The notes: a model not told the origin generated them from the sequence alone. DNA of 22,222 bases from an uncultured Pelosinus sp. (GCA_900542835.1 UQPB01000050.1:1-22222); one strand, 5' to 3'; positions 9,744-17,064 are shown, counted from the stretch's first letter. Numbers and translations: made by a program.

Positions 9744-10306
9744 TGCGGGAGGTCTCGCTGCATATTCTTGACCTTGTTCAAAATGCCGTGGAAGCGGGAG
9801 CTGGCAGAGTGCGGATCTTGCTTCGCGAGGATCGCGTCCGTGACTGGCTCGTGCTGCGGGTAGCTGACAATGGCCGCGGTATGGATGCCGAAAGCTGCCG
9901 ACTCGCACTGGATCCATTCTATAGTACCCGCCGGACGCGGCGGGTGGGGCTGGGGCTGCCGCTTATCGACATGTCGACTGCCCGGTGCGGCGGCAGGCTG
10001 CTGGTTCGCTCGAAGCCTGGACAGGGAACAACGGTAGCGGCAAGCTGGCGGCTTGGGCATATGGACCGCCCGCCGCTGGGCAATCTGACGGCAACGCTGA
10101 AGACGCTGATTATTGGCAACGCCGAGCGTGATCTGGCTTATACGCATCAGGTGGACCGGCGGCGCTTCTGTCTGTCGGTGAGGCAGCTGCGCGGGGCTCT
10201 GGCCGGAATTCCTTTTACGCAGCCGGATGTTCTGACGTGGCTGGATGGCTATATAACTGCCAACGAACGGTTAGTATATGGAGGTGTTAGGGATGAAGAC
10301 AGTTGA
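9743..10306 (+). CDS. Histidine-kinase-like ATPase domain protein of the hydrogenase operon
   Basis: This 187-residue protein begins directly with a GHKL ATPase domain. It has an N box (LVQNAVEA, N14), a G1 box (ADNGRGMD, D42-G46), an F box (DPFYSTR) and a G2 glycine-rich GLGL near residues 70-75. There is no upstream dimerisation/phosphoacceptor helix, no transmembrane segment and no sensor domain. The last 70 or so residues are not recognisable. Genes like this sit between the NuoE-like and ferredoxin-like genes in many clostridial hydrogenase operons and are usually labelled sensor histidine kinase, but the missing phosphoacceptor histidine region argues against a classical two-component role. 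It is coupled to hydC by TAATG and overlaps the next gene by 14 bases. Confidence 0.8.
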   Translation: MREVSLHILDLVQNAVEAGAGRVRILLREDRVRDWLVLRVADNGRGMDAESCRLALDPFYSTRRTRRVGLGLPLIDMSTARCGGRLLVRSKPGQGTTVAASWRLGHMDRPPLGNLTATLKTLIIGNAERDLAYTHQVDRRRFCLSVRQLRGALAGIPFTQPDVLTWLDGYITANERLVYGGVRDEDS

Positions 10307-10658
10307 AGAGTTGAAACGCCTGCGGGAGCAGCTGCAGGTGCAGACCCATCTGCGCCATGAAGGCGGCATCCGTGTGATTATCGGCCTGGGAACCTGCGGT
10401 ATTGCCGCTGGCGCGCGAGAGGTTATGGCCGCTGTTCTCGATGAAATTGCCAGGCGGCGCTTGGCGGATGTAACCGTCACCCAGACCGGCTGTATCGGTA
10501 TGTGTGAGAAGGAAGTACTGGTTGATGTCGTCCGGCCGGGTGAGCCGCGTATTACCTACGGCAGGGTCACAGCGGTGGATGTTCCCGTCATTATCGCCGA
10601 GCATGTAGTCAACGGGCGCATTGTTGAAAAATTGGTCGTCGGCAAAATCGAGGCATAA
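10293..10658 (+). CDS. Small thioredoxin-like (2Fe-2S) ferredoxin-type protein
   Basis: This 121-residue protein resembles the N-terminal domain of HydB and standard thioredoxin-like ferredoxins: a GLGTCGIAAGAREV segment near residues 31-44, then TQTGCIGMCE. Only three cysteines are present at the expected places (C35, C67, C71), where four ligands are usual. The cluster is therefore uncertain, or completed by another residue. The C-terminal half (YGRVTAVDVPVIIAEHVVNG, residues 88-107, then RIVEKLV) closely parallels the end of the HydB N-terminal domain. GGAGGTG at 10280-10286 lies six bases before ATG 10293, which is preferred over the ATG at 10278. It lies between the HATPase gene and hydB in the hydrogenase operon and may be an electron-relay or assembly subunit. 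Confidence 0.82.
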   Translation: MKTVEELKRLREQLQVQTHLRHEGGIRVIIGLGTCGIAAGAREVMAAVLDEIARRRLADVTVTQTGCIGMCEKEVLVDVVRPGEPRITYGRVTAVDVPVIIAEHVVNGRIVEKLVVGKIEA

Positions 10659-10683
10659 TCGCGCAAGTTAGGGAGGGAAGCAA

Positions 10684-12471
10684 ATGCAATTCAGAGCCCA
10701 TGTATTAATCTGCGGCGGAACCGGCTGTGTCTCCTCCGGCTCCAAAAAGGTGGAAGCCGCCCTCGGTTCTGAACTGGTCAAAGCCGGACTGGAAAAAGAA
10801 ATAAAAGTCGTTGAAACAGGCTGTCACGGCTTTTGTGAAATGGGTCCGATCATGATCGTTTATCCGGAAGGCGTTTTTTATTGCCGTGTCCAGGCCGAGG
10901 ATATCCCTGCAATCGTTGAGGAGCACCTGCTCAAAGGCCGTATTGTAGAGCGGCTGCTGTTCCGTGAGCCGATTTCGCATGAAAAAATTGTCAGCTATAA
11001 AGATATTGCCTTCTATAAGAAGCAGCAGCGGCTGGTACTGGCCAACTGCGGTCACATCAATCCGGAGGTTATTGAAGACTATATCGCCGTCGGCGGCTAT
11101 GAAGCGCTGGGAAAGGCCCTGACGGAGATGACGCCCGAGCAGGTTATTGCCGAAGTGAAGCAGTCGGGGCTGCGCGGCCGCGGCGGCGGCGGCTTTCCCA
11201 CCGGCAGTAAATGGGAATTTGCCCGGAACGCCGCCGGCGACAAAAAGTATGTGGTTTGCAATGCCGACGAGGGCGATCCCGGCGCCTTTATGGACCGCAG
11301 CGTGCTTGAGGGCGATCCTCACCGGATTATTGAGGGCATGGCCATTTGCGGCTACGCGATTGGGGCCGATGAGGGCTATGTCTACGTGAGGGCGGAATAT
11401 CCGCTGGCGATCAAACGGTTGCGGATTGCGATTAGACAGGCCGAAGCGATGGGCCTGATCGGCGATGATATTTTTGGCAGCGGCTTTAATTTTCATCTGA
11501 AGATTAAGGAAGGCGCAGGCGCGTTTGTCTGCGGCGAGGAGACCGCGCTGCTGGCTTCGATCGAGGGCAAGCGGGGTATGCCGCGGCCGCGGCCGCCGTT
11601 TCCGGCCGTTTCCGGTCTTTGGGGCAAGCCGACCAATATTAATAATGTTGAGACCTTTGGCAACGTGCCGCAGATTATTGCTAACGGCTCCGGCTGGTAT
11701 GCTGCCATGGGAACGGAAAAGAGCAAGGGGACCAAGGTCTTCGCACTGACCGGACGCATTAACAATACCGGTCTTGCTGAAGTACCGATGGGGATTGCAA
11801 TGCGGGAAATTATTTATGAAATTGGCGGTGGCATCCCCGGCGGCAAGAAATTCAAGGCGGTGCAGATTGGCGGCCCATCGGGAGGATGCCTGCCGGAGAG
11901 TTTGCTGGACCTGCCTGTCGATTATGACTCGCTGATTGCAGCCGGGGCGATGATGGGGTCAGGCGGCTTGGTGGTAATGGATGAAACGACCTGTATGGTC
12001 GATGTCGCTAAGTTTTTCCTCAATTTTACCCAGTCTGAATCCTGCGGTAAATGCACCCCCTGCCGCGAGGGTACCAAGCGGATGCTGGAAATTCTGACCC
12101 GGATTACGGAGGGCGAAGGGCGCCCTGGCGACATCGAACTGCTGGAATCTCTGGCCGCTGCTATCAAGGCAGCCTCCCTCTGTGGCCTCGGCCAGACGGC
12201 GCCCAATCCCGTGCTGAGCACACTTCGTTATTTCCGGCATGAATACGAGGCTCATATCAACGATAAGCGCTGTCCCGCCGGCGCCTGCAGTAAGCTTGCG
12301 GGCTATCAGATTACCGACTCCTGTAAGGGCTGCGGCCTATGCAAGAAGGTTTGTCCGGTGGGGGCAATCAGCGGTGAGGTGAAGCAGCTTCACCGGATTG
12401 ATCCCGATATCTGCATCAAGTGCGGCGCTTGCATGACTAAGTGTCCGTTCAAGGCCATCGTCAAGGCCTAG
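10684..12471 (+). CDS. hydB: [FeFe]-hydrogenase HydB subunit (NuoF-like, NADH/FMN)
   Basis: This 595-residue flavin and iron-sulfur subunit oxidises NADH in HydABC-type hydrogenases. Domains in order: a thioredoxin-like [2Fe-2S] domain with C10, C15, C47 and C51; the NuoF-like FMN/NADH region with GRGGGGFPTGSKW at residues 165-177 and the downstream NADEGDPGAFMDR segment; an SLBB-like region; a 4Fe-4S site with C454, C457, C460 (ESCGKCTPC) and C500; and a C-terminal double ferredoxin with C547/C550/C553/C557 and C577/C580/C583/C587. This layout matches the HydB chain of electron-bifurcating enzymes, where it is the probable site of electron splitting between NADH and ferredoxin. A GGGAGGG ribosome-binding site precedes the ATG. 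Confidence 0.96.
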   Translation: MQFRAHVLICGGTGCVSSGSKKVEAALGSELVKAGLEKEIKVVETGCHGFCEMGPIMIVYPEGVFYCRVQAEDIPAIVEEHLLKGRIVERLLFREPISHEKIVSYKDIAFYKKQQRLVLANCGHINPEVIEDYIAVGGYEALGKALTEMTPEQVIAEVKQSGLRGRGGGGFPTGSKWEFARNAAGDKKYVVCNADEGDPGAFMDRSVLEGDPHRIIEGMAICGYAIGADEGYVYVRAEYPLAIKRLRIAIRQAEAMGLIGDDIFGSGFNFHLKIKEGAGAFVCGEETALLASIEGKRGMPRPRPPFPAVSGLWGKPTNINNVETFGNVPQIIANGSGWYAAMGTEKSKGTKVFALTGRINNTGLAEVPMGIAMREIIYEIGGGIPGGKKFKAVQIGGPSGGCLPESLLDLPVDYDSLIAAGAMMGSGGLVVMDETTCMVDVAKFFLNFTQSESCGKCTPCREGTKRMLEILTRITEGEGRPGDIELLESLAAAIKAASLCGLGQTAPNPVLSTLRYFRHEYEAHINDKRCPAGACSKLAGYQITDSCKGCGLCKKVCPVGAISGEVKQLHRIDPDICIKCGACMTKCPFKAIVKA

Positions 12472-12490
12472 GAGAGGAGGAGTGGACAGA

Positions 12491-14215
12491 GTGGAAAAAG
12501 TGACAGTAACAATAGACGGTATCAAGATTGAAGTTCCCCAAGCGGCTACGGTACTGGAGGCTGCCCTGGCCGCCGGTGTAAAAGTGCCTACTCTCTGCTA
12601 TCATCCCGAATTAAGGCCGGAAGGGGCTTGCCGGGTCTGTCTGGTTGAGGTGCAGGGGGCGCGCAGCCTGGTGGCTTCCTGTGTCTATCCTGTCAGCAAC
12701 GGTATGGTTGTCAATACCCATACGGCCCAGGTGCGTGAAGCCCGTAAAACAGTTGTTGAACTGCTGCTGGCCAATCATCCCCAGGATTGCTTTTCCTGCG
12801 TCCGTAACTTGAATTGCGAGCTGCAGAACATTGCCGCCGATCTGGGAATTCGCAAGATTCGCTTCCACGGCGAGCAGACCAACTACCCATTGGACGACAA
12901 TAATCCGGCCCTCGTTCGCGATCAGTCAAAATGCATTCTGTGCGGGCGCTGTATCCGGGCCTGCAGTGAACGGCAGGGCGTGCATGTCTACAGCTTTGCC
13001 AACCGCGGCTTCTATACGACGGTATCGCCGGCCTTTGGCCAGGGGCTCGATCAGGTGGCCTGCACCTATTGCGGTCAGTGCTCCGCTGTCTGTCCGACTG
13101 CTGCCATTGTTGAGAAGGATGATACGGCGGCAGTCTGGCAGGCTCTCGCCGATCCGGGCAAGCATGTCGTTGTTCAGACTGCGCCGGCGGTTCGGGTCGC
13201 TTTAGGCGAGGCGCTTGGGCTTGATCACGGCGAGATTGTCACCGGCAAGATGGTGGCGGCGCTGCGCCGTCTGGGATTTGACAAGATCTTTGATACCAAC
13301 TTTTCGGCCGATCTCACCATTCTCGAGGAAGGATCAGAGCTGATTCAACGTCTGACGCAGGGCGGCACCCTGCCGATGATCACCTCCTGCAGCCCCGGCT
13401 GGGTTAATTTTGTCGAGCTGCTGTATCCCGATCTGCTCGAACACTTGTCAACGGCAAAGTCGCCGCAGCAGATGTTTGGCGCTTTGGTTAAAACCTATTA
13501 TGCGGAAAAGACCGGCATTGATCCTAAAGATATTGTTTCCGTATCGATTATGCCCTGCACCGCCAAAAAGGCCGAGGCGGTCCGCCCGGAAATGCGTTCC
13601 AGCGGCTATCAGGATGTCGATTATGTGCTGACAACCCGTGAACTGGGACGGATGATCCACGAGGCCGGGCTGGATTTTACGGCGCTGCCGCCGGAGGCCT
13701 ATGACGCGCCGCTGGGGATTTCAACCGGCGCCGGCATGCTTTTCGGCGCCACCGGCGGCGTTACCGAAGCGGCGCTGCGCACGGTGGTTGAACTGGTTAC
13801 CGGCAACCCGCTTGACGCCATCGAGTTTACCGACGTTCGCGGTCTGGCCGGCATTAAGGAAGCCGTTATCCCTGTCGGCGATTTACGCGTCAAGGTAGCT
13901 GTTGCGCACACGCTGGCAAATGCGCGGCTGCTTCTGGATAAAATCCGCCGGGGCGAAGCTGATTATCACTTTATTGAAATTATGGCCTGCCCGGGCGGCT
14001 GCATTGGCGGCGGTGGGCAGCCGGTTCCGGTATCGGCCGAGATCAGGGAGCGGCGCATCGGCTCGATTTATGAATGCGACCAGGCGTATACAATTCGTAA
14101 ATCCCACGAAAATCCCGCTATCCAGGAGCTCTATTCCACCTGGCTGGGCAAGCCGCTGAGCGAGAAATCACATAAATTGCTGCATACTCATTATCATCCG
14201 CAGCATAAGCTTTAG
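12491..14215 (+). CDS. hydA: [FeFe]-hydrogenase HydA catalytic subunit
   Basis: This is the H2-evolving or oxidising subunit, 574 residues from this start. An N-terminal plant-type [2Fe-2S] domain has C36, C47, C50 and C64, followed by a His-ligated 4Fe-4S site (H96, C100, C103, C109) and two 4Fe-4S motifs in QSKCILCGRC and ACTYCGQC. The H-cluster domain has TSCSPGW (298-304), MPCTAKKAEA (C356) and MACPGGCIGGGGQP (C500, C504). A small-subunit-like tail closes the protein. The numbering runs one ahead of Clostridium pasteurianum CpI, so Ser301 falls on the CpI ligand Cys300 and Cys300 on the proton-relay Cys299. The start at GTG 12491 has AGGAGG ten bases upstream; GTG 12482 would be only one base from it. 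Confidence 0.95.
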   Translation: MEKVTVTIDGIKIEVPQAATVLEAALAAGVKVPTLCYHPELRPEGACRVCLVEVQGARSLVASCVYPVSNGMVVNTHTAQVREARKTVVELLLANHPQDCFSCVRNLNCELQNIAADLGIRKIRFHGEQTNYPLDDNNPALVRDQSKCILCGRCIRACSERQGVHVYSFANRGFYTTVSPAFGQGLDQVACTYCGQCSAVCPTAAIVEKDDTAAVWQALADPGKHVVVQTAPAVRVALGEALGLDHGEIVTGKMVAALRRLGFDKIFDTNFSADLTILEEGSELIQRLTQGGTLPMITSCSPGWVNFVELLYPDLLEHLSTAKSPQQMFGALVKTYYAEKTGIDPKDIVSVSIMPCTAKKAEAVRPEMRSSGYQDVDYVLTTRELGRMIHEAGLDFTALPPEAYDAPLGISTGAGMLFGATGGVTEAALRTVVELVTGNPLDAIEFTDVRGLAGIKEAVIPVGDLRVKVAVAHTLANARLLLDKIRRGEADYHFIEIMACPGGCIGGGGQPVPVSAEIRERRIGSIYECDQAYTIRKSHENPAIQELYSTWLGKPLSEKSHKLLHTHYHPQHKL

Positions 14216-14305
14216 CCTGTGACAGCCTTAAAGCTGGAAGCCATGCCCGGCTGCCGGGTTTGGCCTCCGGTGAGCCTCCGCTGGGAAGTGCGGGTCATCT
14301 GGGCC

Positions 14306-14343
14306 GGCAGTGCCGGGGCGCCGCAGCCCCGGCACTGCTTTAG
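14306..14343 (+). terminator. Strong hairpin after hydA, probable operon terminator
   Basis: CAGTGCCGGGGC (14308-14319) pairs perfectly with GCCCCGGCACTG (14326-14337) around a six-base loop. A G-C pair (14307/14338) and a G-U pair (14306/14339) extend it. Only CTTTA follows, so the U tract is poor. It could stop transcription inefficiently, need Rho, or protect the 3' end of the hydrogenase mRNA. Confidence 0.6.
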
Positions 14344-14371
14344 CCTTGCCTGGCAACGGCAATGGAAGAAT

Positions 14372-14411
14372 TCCCGGCAGTCAGATCCGTTGCTAGTCCA
14401 GTCTGCCGGGA
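14372..14411. repeat. Inverted repeat TCCCGGCAG / CTGCCGGGA
   Basis: Perfect 9-bp arms at 14372-14380 and 14403-14411 enclose a 22-base loop, ending nine bases before the Rex-like half-site. There is no T run after it. Its role is unknown; it may be part of a structured RNA or a leftover terminator. Confidence 0.55.
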
Positions 14412-14420
14412 GATGGGAAC

Positions 14421-14490
14421 TTTGTGAAAAAAACATTTTAGTTTGTCTAAACAGCAGGATTTTGCAATTATATAGCGAATTGTAGACAAA
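14421..14490 (+). promoter_or_regulatory. Probable rex control region with half-site and inverted repeats
   Basis: TTTGTGAA at 14421-14428 is a perfect Rex-type half-site with an A-rich, poorly matching right side. TTTGTCTA (14442-14449) and TAGACAAA (14483-14490) are exact inverted repeats 33 bases apart. CAATT (14465-14469) and AATTG (14478-14482) form a second inverted repeat inside them. Such symmetry in front of a repressor gene suggests autoregulation, but no consensus promoter with correct spacing was found. Confidence 0.4.
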
Positions 14491-14565
14491 TATGATAGAG
14501 GCGCAATCGCAGTAAGCGTGTGCTTGTCTGCCTGCTGGTTTGTCAAGCTGTGAGAGGGACTGATC

Positions 14566-15204
14566 ATGAAAGAGCATATTGTCATTTCAAAAGCGACGAT
14601 CGACCGGCTGCCTGTTTATTTCCGCGTTCTCCGCTCGGTGCAGGACGAAGGTGTGGATATTATCTCGTCGGAAGATATCGGCCGGCGCATTGGCGTCACG
14701 CCGGAACAGATTCGCAAGGATCTGGCCTCGTTCGGCGAGTTCGGCAAGAAGGGCGTCGGCTATTATGTACGTGACTTGTTGCGCAACATCGGCGAGATCC
14801 TGGGCTTGCACCATGACTGGAATATCGCGATTGTCGGCCTGGGGCATCTGGGCTGGGCGCTGGCAAATTATCGTAATTTCAGCAATCTGGGTTTCAATCT
14901 GGCCGCGATGTTTGATGTCGATCCCGAGAAGATCGGCAGAACGATTAACGGTGTGGAAGTGTATCCTGCCGAATACCTTGACCGGATTTGCCGCGAAAAA
15001 GAAATACAAATCGGCGTCGTTACCGTGCCGGCGGCTCAGGCCCAGTTGACAGCAGACGCTTTGGTGGCGGCGGGTGTGCGGGGAATCTGGAATTTTGCGC
15101 CGATACGCCTGAATGTACCGGATGACGTCCGGCTGGTCAGCGAGGATTTGTCGATTGGCCTGAGCAGCATTTCTTACTATCTGACACGATTGGCGAAAAA
15201 GTGA
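14566..15204 (+). CDS. rex: Redox-sensing transcriptional repressor Rex
   Basis: Rex is a dimeric repressor that leaves DNA when NADH rises, derepressing fermentation and hydrogenase genes. The 212-residue protein has the usual length. An N-terminal winged-helix domain spans about residues 5-70, including the segment with SEDIGRRIGVTPEQIRKDL and FGEFGKKGVGYYV. The Rossmann fold begins with IVGLGHLGWALANY, with G91, G93 and G96 as the dinucleotide loop, and continues with MFDVDPEKIG. The C-terminal helix that swaps between subunits (LSIGLSSISYYLTRL) is intact. It stands alone between two roughly 350-base intergenic regions and is flanked by the hydrogenase locus and the propionate operon, both plausible targets. 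A GAGAGGG sequence precedes the ATG. Confidence 0.95.
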   Translation: MKEHIVISKATIDRLPVYFRVLRSVQDEGVDIISSEDIGRRIGVTPEQIRKDLASFGEFGKKGVGYYVRDLLRNIGEILGLHHDWNIAIVGLGHLGWALANYRNFSNLGFNLAAMFDVDPEKIGRTINGVEVYPAEYLDRICREKEIQIGVVTVPAAQAQLTADALVAAGVRGIWNFAPIRLNVPDDVRLVSEDLSIGLSSISYYLTRLAKK

Positions 15205-15212
15205 TTTTTCTC

Positions 15213-15230
15213 TGAAATATTTCATTTTTT
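15213..15230 (+). terminator. Palindrome plus T tract after rex (terminator or operator core)
   Basis: TGAAATATTTCA (15213-15224) is a perfect 12-base palindrome followed directly by TTTTTT. It begins nine bases after the rex stop. The stem is short and AT-rich, so termination would be weak. The same 12 bases equal the core of the staphylococcal-type Rex operator TTGTGAAWWWWTTCACAA but lack its outer TTG/CAA, so an operator relic is the alternative. Confidence 0.35.
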
Positions 15231-15287
15231 CAGCAGGAGTTTGTCCGGTGGTGTAGAACGTATAATATTTGGTAAGATGAATGAATA

Positions 15288-15304
15288 TTTGTGAATTCGA
15301 AAGC
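15288..15304 (+). promoter_or_regulatory. Rex-type half-site upstream of the propionate operon
   Basis: TTTGTGAATTCGAAAGC shares TTTGTGAATT and a CGAA with the site at 5867 in front of the hydrogenase locus, though the spacing differs by two bases. The left half is perfect for Rex; the right half keeps only the final CA at symmetric spacing. It lies about 250 bases before the CoA-transferase start and about 20 bases after a TATAAT hexamer. Confidence 0.3.
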
Positions 15305-15555
15305 ATAATTACATTCAGTACGGACAGCGAGGTTCAATGGGCCAAACTAGAAGTACGATTGCGACCGGTGTGCTTATGGTGATTGCCTGGCGGTAATCGG
15401 CAGATTAAGTAACGCTATGGTTTGTTTTGCACACATGGGAAATGAATTTGTGAGCAAAATAAGGCGTAGTGTTTTTTAGTTTGTGCTCCGGTATGAAGCA
15501 GCGGGTTTTCTAAAATACTATAAAACATGGTGAAAAAAGAGGAGGAGAGTGTACG

Positions 15556-17064
15556 ATGATCGACATTAAAGACCGCGTACGCAATGCTGCACTGCATGCC
15601 AAGATTGTCAGTGCGGAAGAGGCAGCCGCCATTATCAAGCCGGGAATGAATATCGGCACCAGCGGTTTTACACCTGCCGGCTATCCGAAAGCAGTTCCCC
15701 TGGCCTTGGCAGAACGCATCAAAAAGGAGCACTTTAAAGTCAATCTTTGGACAGGCGCTTCAGTCGGTCAGGAACTTGACGGTGCGCTGGCGGGATGCGA
15801 AGGTATTCAAAAACGCCTGCCTTACCAGACCAATGATGCTATCCGCAAGTTGATCAACAGCGGCAAAATCCAATATACCGACCTGCATCTCTCGCATGTG
15901 GCTCAAATGTCCCGCTATGGTTTCCTTGGCGGCAAGGTTGATGTCGCGATTGTCGAGGCCTGCGCCATTACTGAGGAAGGGCACATCGTCCCGACGACTT
16001 CGCTCGGCAATTCGGCTTCGTTCGTACAGAGCGCCGATATCGTAATTGTTGAGGTTAATACCACTCAGCCGCTGGAGCTGGAAGGCATGCACGATGTGTA
16101 TGTTCCGCTTGATCCGCCGCATCGCCTGCCGGTGCCGATTGTCAAAGCTGACGATCGTATCGGAACGACGTATATTCCCTGCGGACTGGATAAGATTACA
16201 TATATCGTCCCTTGCGATCTGCCGGATGCGGTGCGGCCGTTGGCTGCGATTGACGACGACGCCCGCGCAATGAGCGGTCATTTGATCGAATTTTTTAACA
16301 ACGAAATCAAACACGGCCGCCTGCCGCAGAATCTGCTGCCGCTGCAGTCCGGTGTCGGCTCTGTCGCTAATGCCGTTGTCTGCGGTTTGGTTGATTCTCC
16401 TTATGAACATTTGAATGTGTTTACCGAGGTTATTCAGGACGGCATGTTCGATCTGATTGACTGCGGCAAACTGGATTTTGCCTCCGGCACTTCACTGACG
16501 CCGTCGCCTGAAGGTTTAAAACGTTTCTATGATGGTATCGGTGAATATCGCAAAAAAATCATGCTGCGGCCGCAGGAAATTGCCAACAGTCCGGAAATGG
16601 CCCGCCGGCTCGGCATTATCGCCATGAATACGGCGATTGAACTCGATATCTTCGGCCATGTCAACTCCACCCATGTCATGGGTACGAAGATGATGAACGG
16701 TATCGGCGGCTCGGGCGACTTTGCCCGTAACGGCTACCTGACAATCTTCTTCTCGAACTCTGTGGCCAAAAAAGGTGATATTTCCTCGATTGTACCGATG
16801 TGCTCGCATTTTGACCACACGGAACATGATATTGATATTTTCATTACCGAACGCGGCGTAGCCGATGTTCGCGGCCTCAGTCCGAAAGAACGCGCTCAGG
16901 TCATTATCGACAACTGCGCTCATCCGGACTATCAACCGATGCTCCAGGATTACCTGGACCGGGCCACTAAAGCCACTGGCGGCGCCCATACGCCCCATAT
17001 GCTGAGTGAAGCCCTCTCCTGGCATGTCCGGTTCATGGAAACCGGCTCCATGAAACTTAAATAA
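15556..17064 (+). CDS. Acetyl-CoA hydrolase/transferase family succinate (propionate) CoA-transferase
   Basis: This 502-residue enzyme of the Cat1/AarC/ScpC-type CoA-transferase family moves CoA between carboxylic acids through a glutamyl-CoA intermediate. The active-site Glu is E291 in TEVIQDGMFD. The N-terminal oxyanion-type GTSGFTPAGYPKAVP segment and the SGTSLTPSPEGL and GIGGSGDFARNGYL segments are present. As the first gene of a methylmalonyl-CoA operon it most likely takes CoA from propionyl-CoA to succinate, closing the cycle; a succinyl-CoA:acetate activity cannot be excluded from sequence. A strong AGGAGGAG ribosome-binding site precedes the ATG. From here on codon choice changes toward a highly expressed style. 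Confidence 0.88.
   Translation: MIDIKDRVRNAALHAKIVSAEEAAAIIKPGMNIGTSGFTPAGYPKAVPLALAERIKKEHFKVNLWTGASVGQELDGALAGCEGIQKRLPYQTNDAIRKLINSGKIQYTDLHLSHVAQMSRYGFLGGKVDVAIVEACAITEEGHIVPTTSLGNSASFVQSADIVIVEVNTTQPLELEGMHDVYVPLDPPHRLPVPIVKADDRIGTTYIPCGLDKITYIVPCDLPDAVRPLAAIDDDARAMSGHLIEFFNNEIKHGRLPQNLLPLQSGVGSVANAVVCGLVDSPYEHLNVFTEVIQDGMFDLIDCGKLDFASGTSLTPSPEGLKRFYDGIGEYRKKIMLRPQEIANSPEMARRLGIIAMNTAIELDIFGHVNSTHVMGTKMMNGIGGSGDFARNGYLTIFFSNSVAKKGDISSIVPMCSHFDHTEHDIDIFITERGVADVRGLSPKERAQVIIDNCAHPDYQPMLQDYLDRATKATGGAHTPHMLSEALSWHVRFMETGSMKLK

Larger units (their letters stand above)
14216..14565. other. Structured intergenic region between hydA and rex
   Basis: These 350 bases contain no convincing gene. 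The hydA-proximal half is GC-rich and folded: a small CCCGG/CCGGG hairpin at 14246-14258, a long hairpin at 14306-14339, and a 9-bp inverted repeat at 14372-14380/14403-14411. The rex-proximal half from 14421 is AT-rich and carries a TTTGTGAA half-site and nested inverted repeats, probably the rex control region. A small RNA in the GC-rich half is possible but not supported by a recognised motif. Confidence 0.6.
15205..15555. other. AT-rich intergenic region between rex and the propionate operon
   Basis: No confident gene lies in these 351 bases. The region holds a TGAAATATTTCA palindrome followed by six T (15213-15230), a TATAAT hexamer at 15261-15266 without a good -35, a TTTGTGAATTCGAAAGC segment at 15288-15304, and another TTTGTGA at 15447-15453. 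A 19-codon ORF (15337-15396) has only a weak GAGG ahead of it. TATAAA occurs at 15519-15524. It is probably the regulatory region of the operon starting at 15556; the exact promoter is not resolved. Confidence 0.55.

Noticed and set aside
14260..14300. Possible metabolite riboswitch suggested by repeated GCCTCCG segments
   Set aside because: I could not match the segment to the conserved cores of cobalamin, molybdenum-cofactor or folate riboswitches, and it lies between the hydA stop and its terminator hairpin rather than near a start codon.
14219..14485. 88-codon frame in the hydA-rex gap
   Set aside because: It runs through the terminator hairpin and inverted repeats, begins right after the hydA stop with no ribosome-binding site, and resembles nothing known to me.
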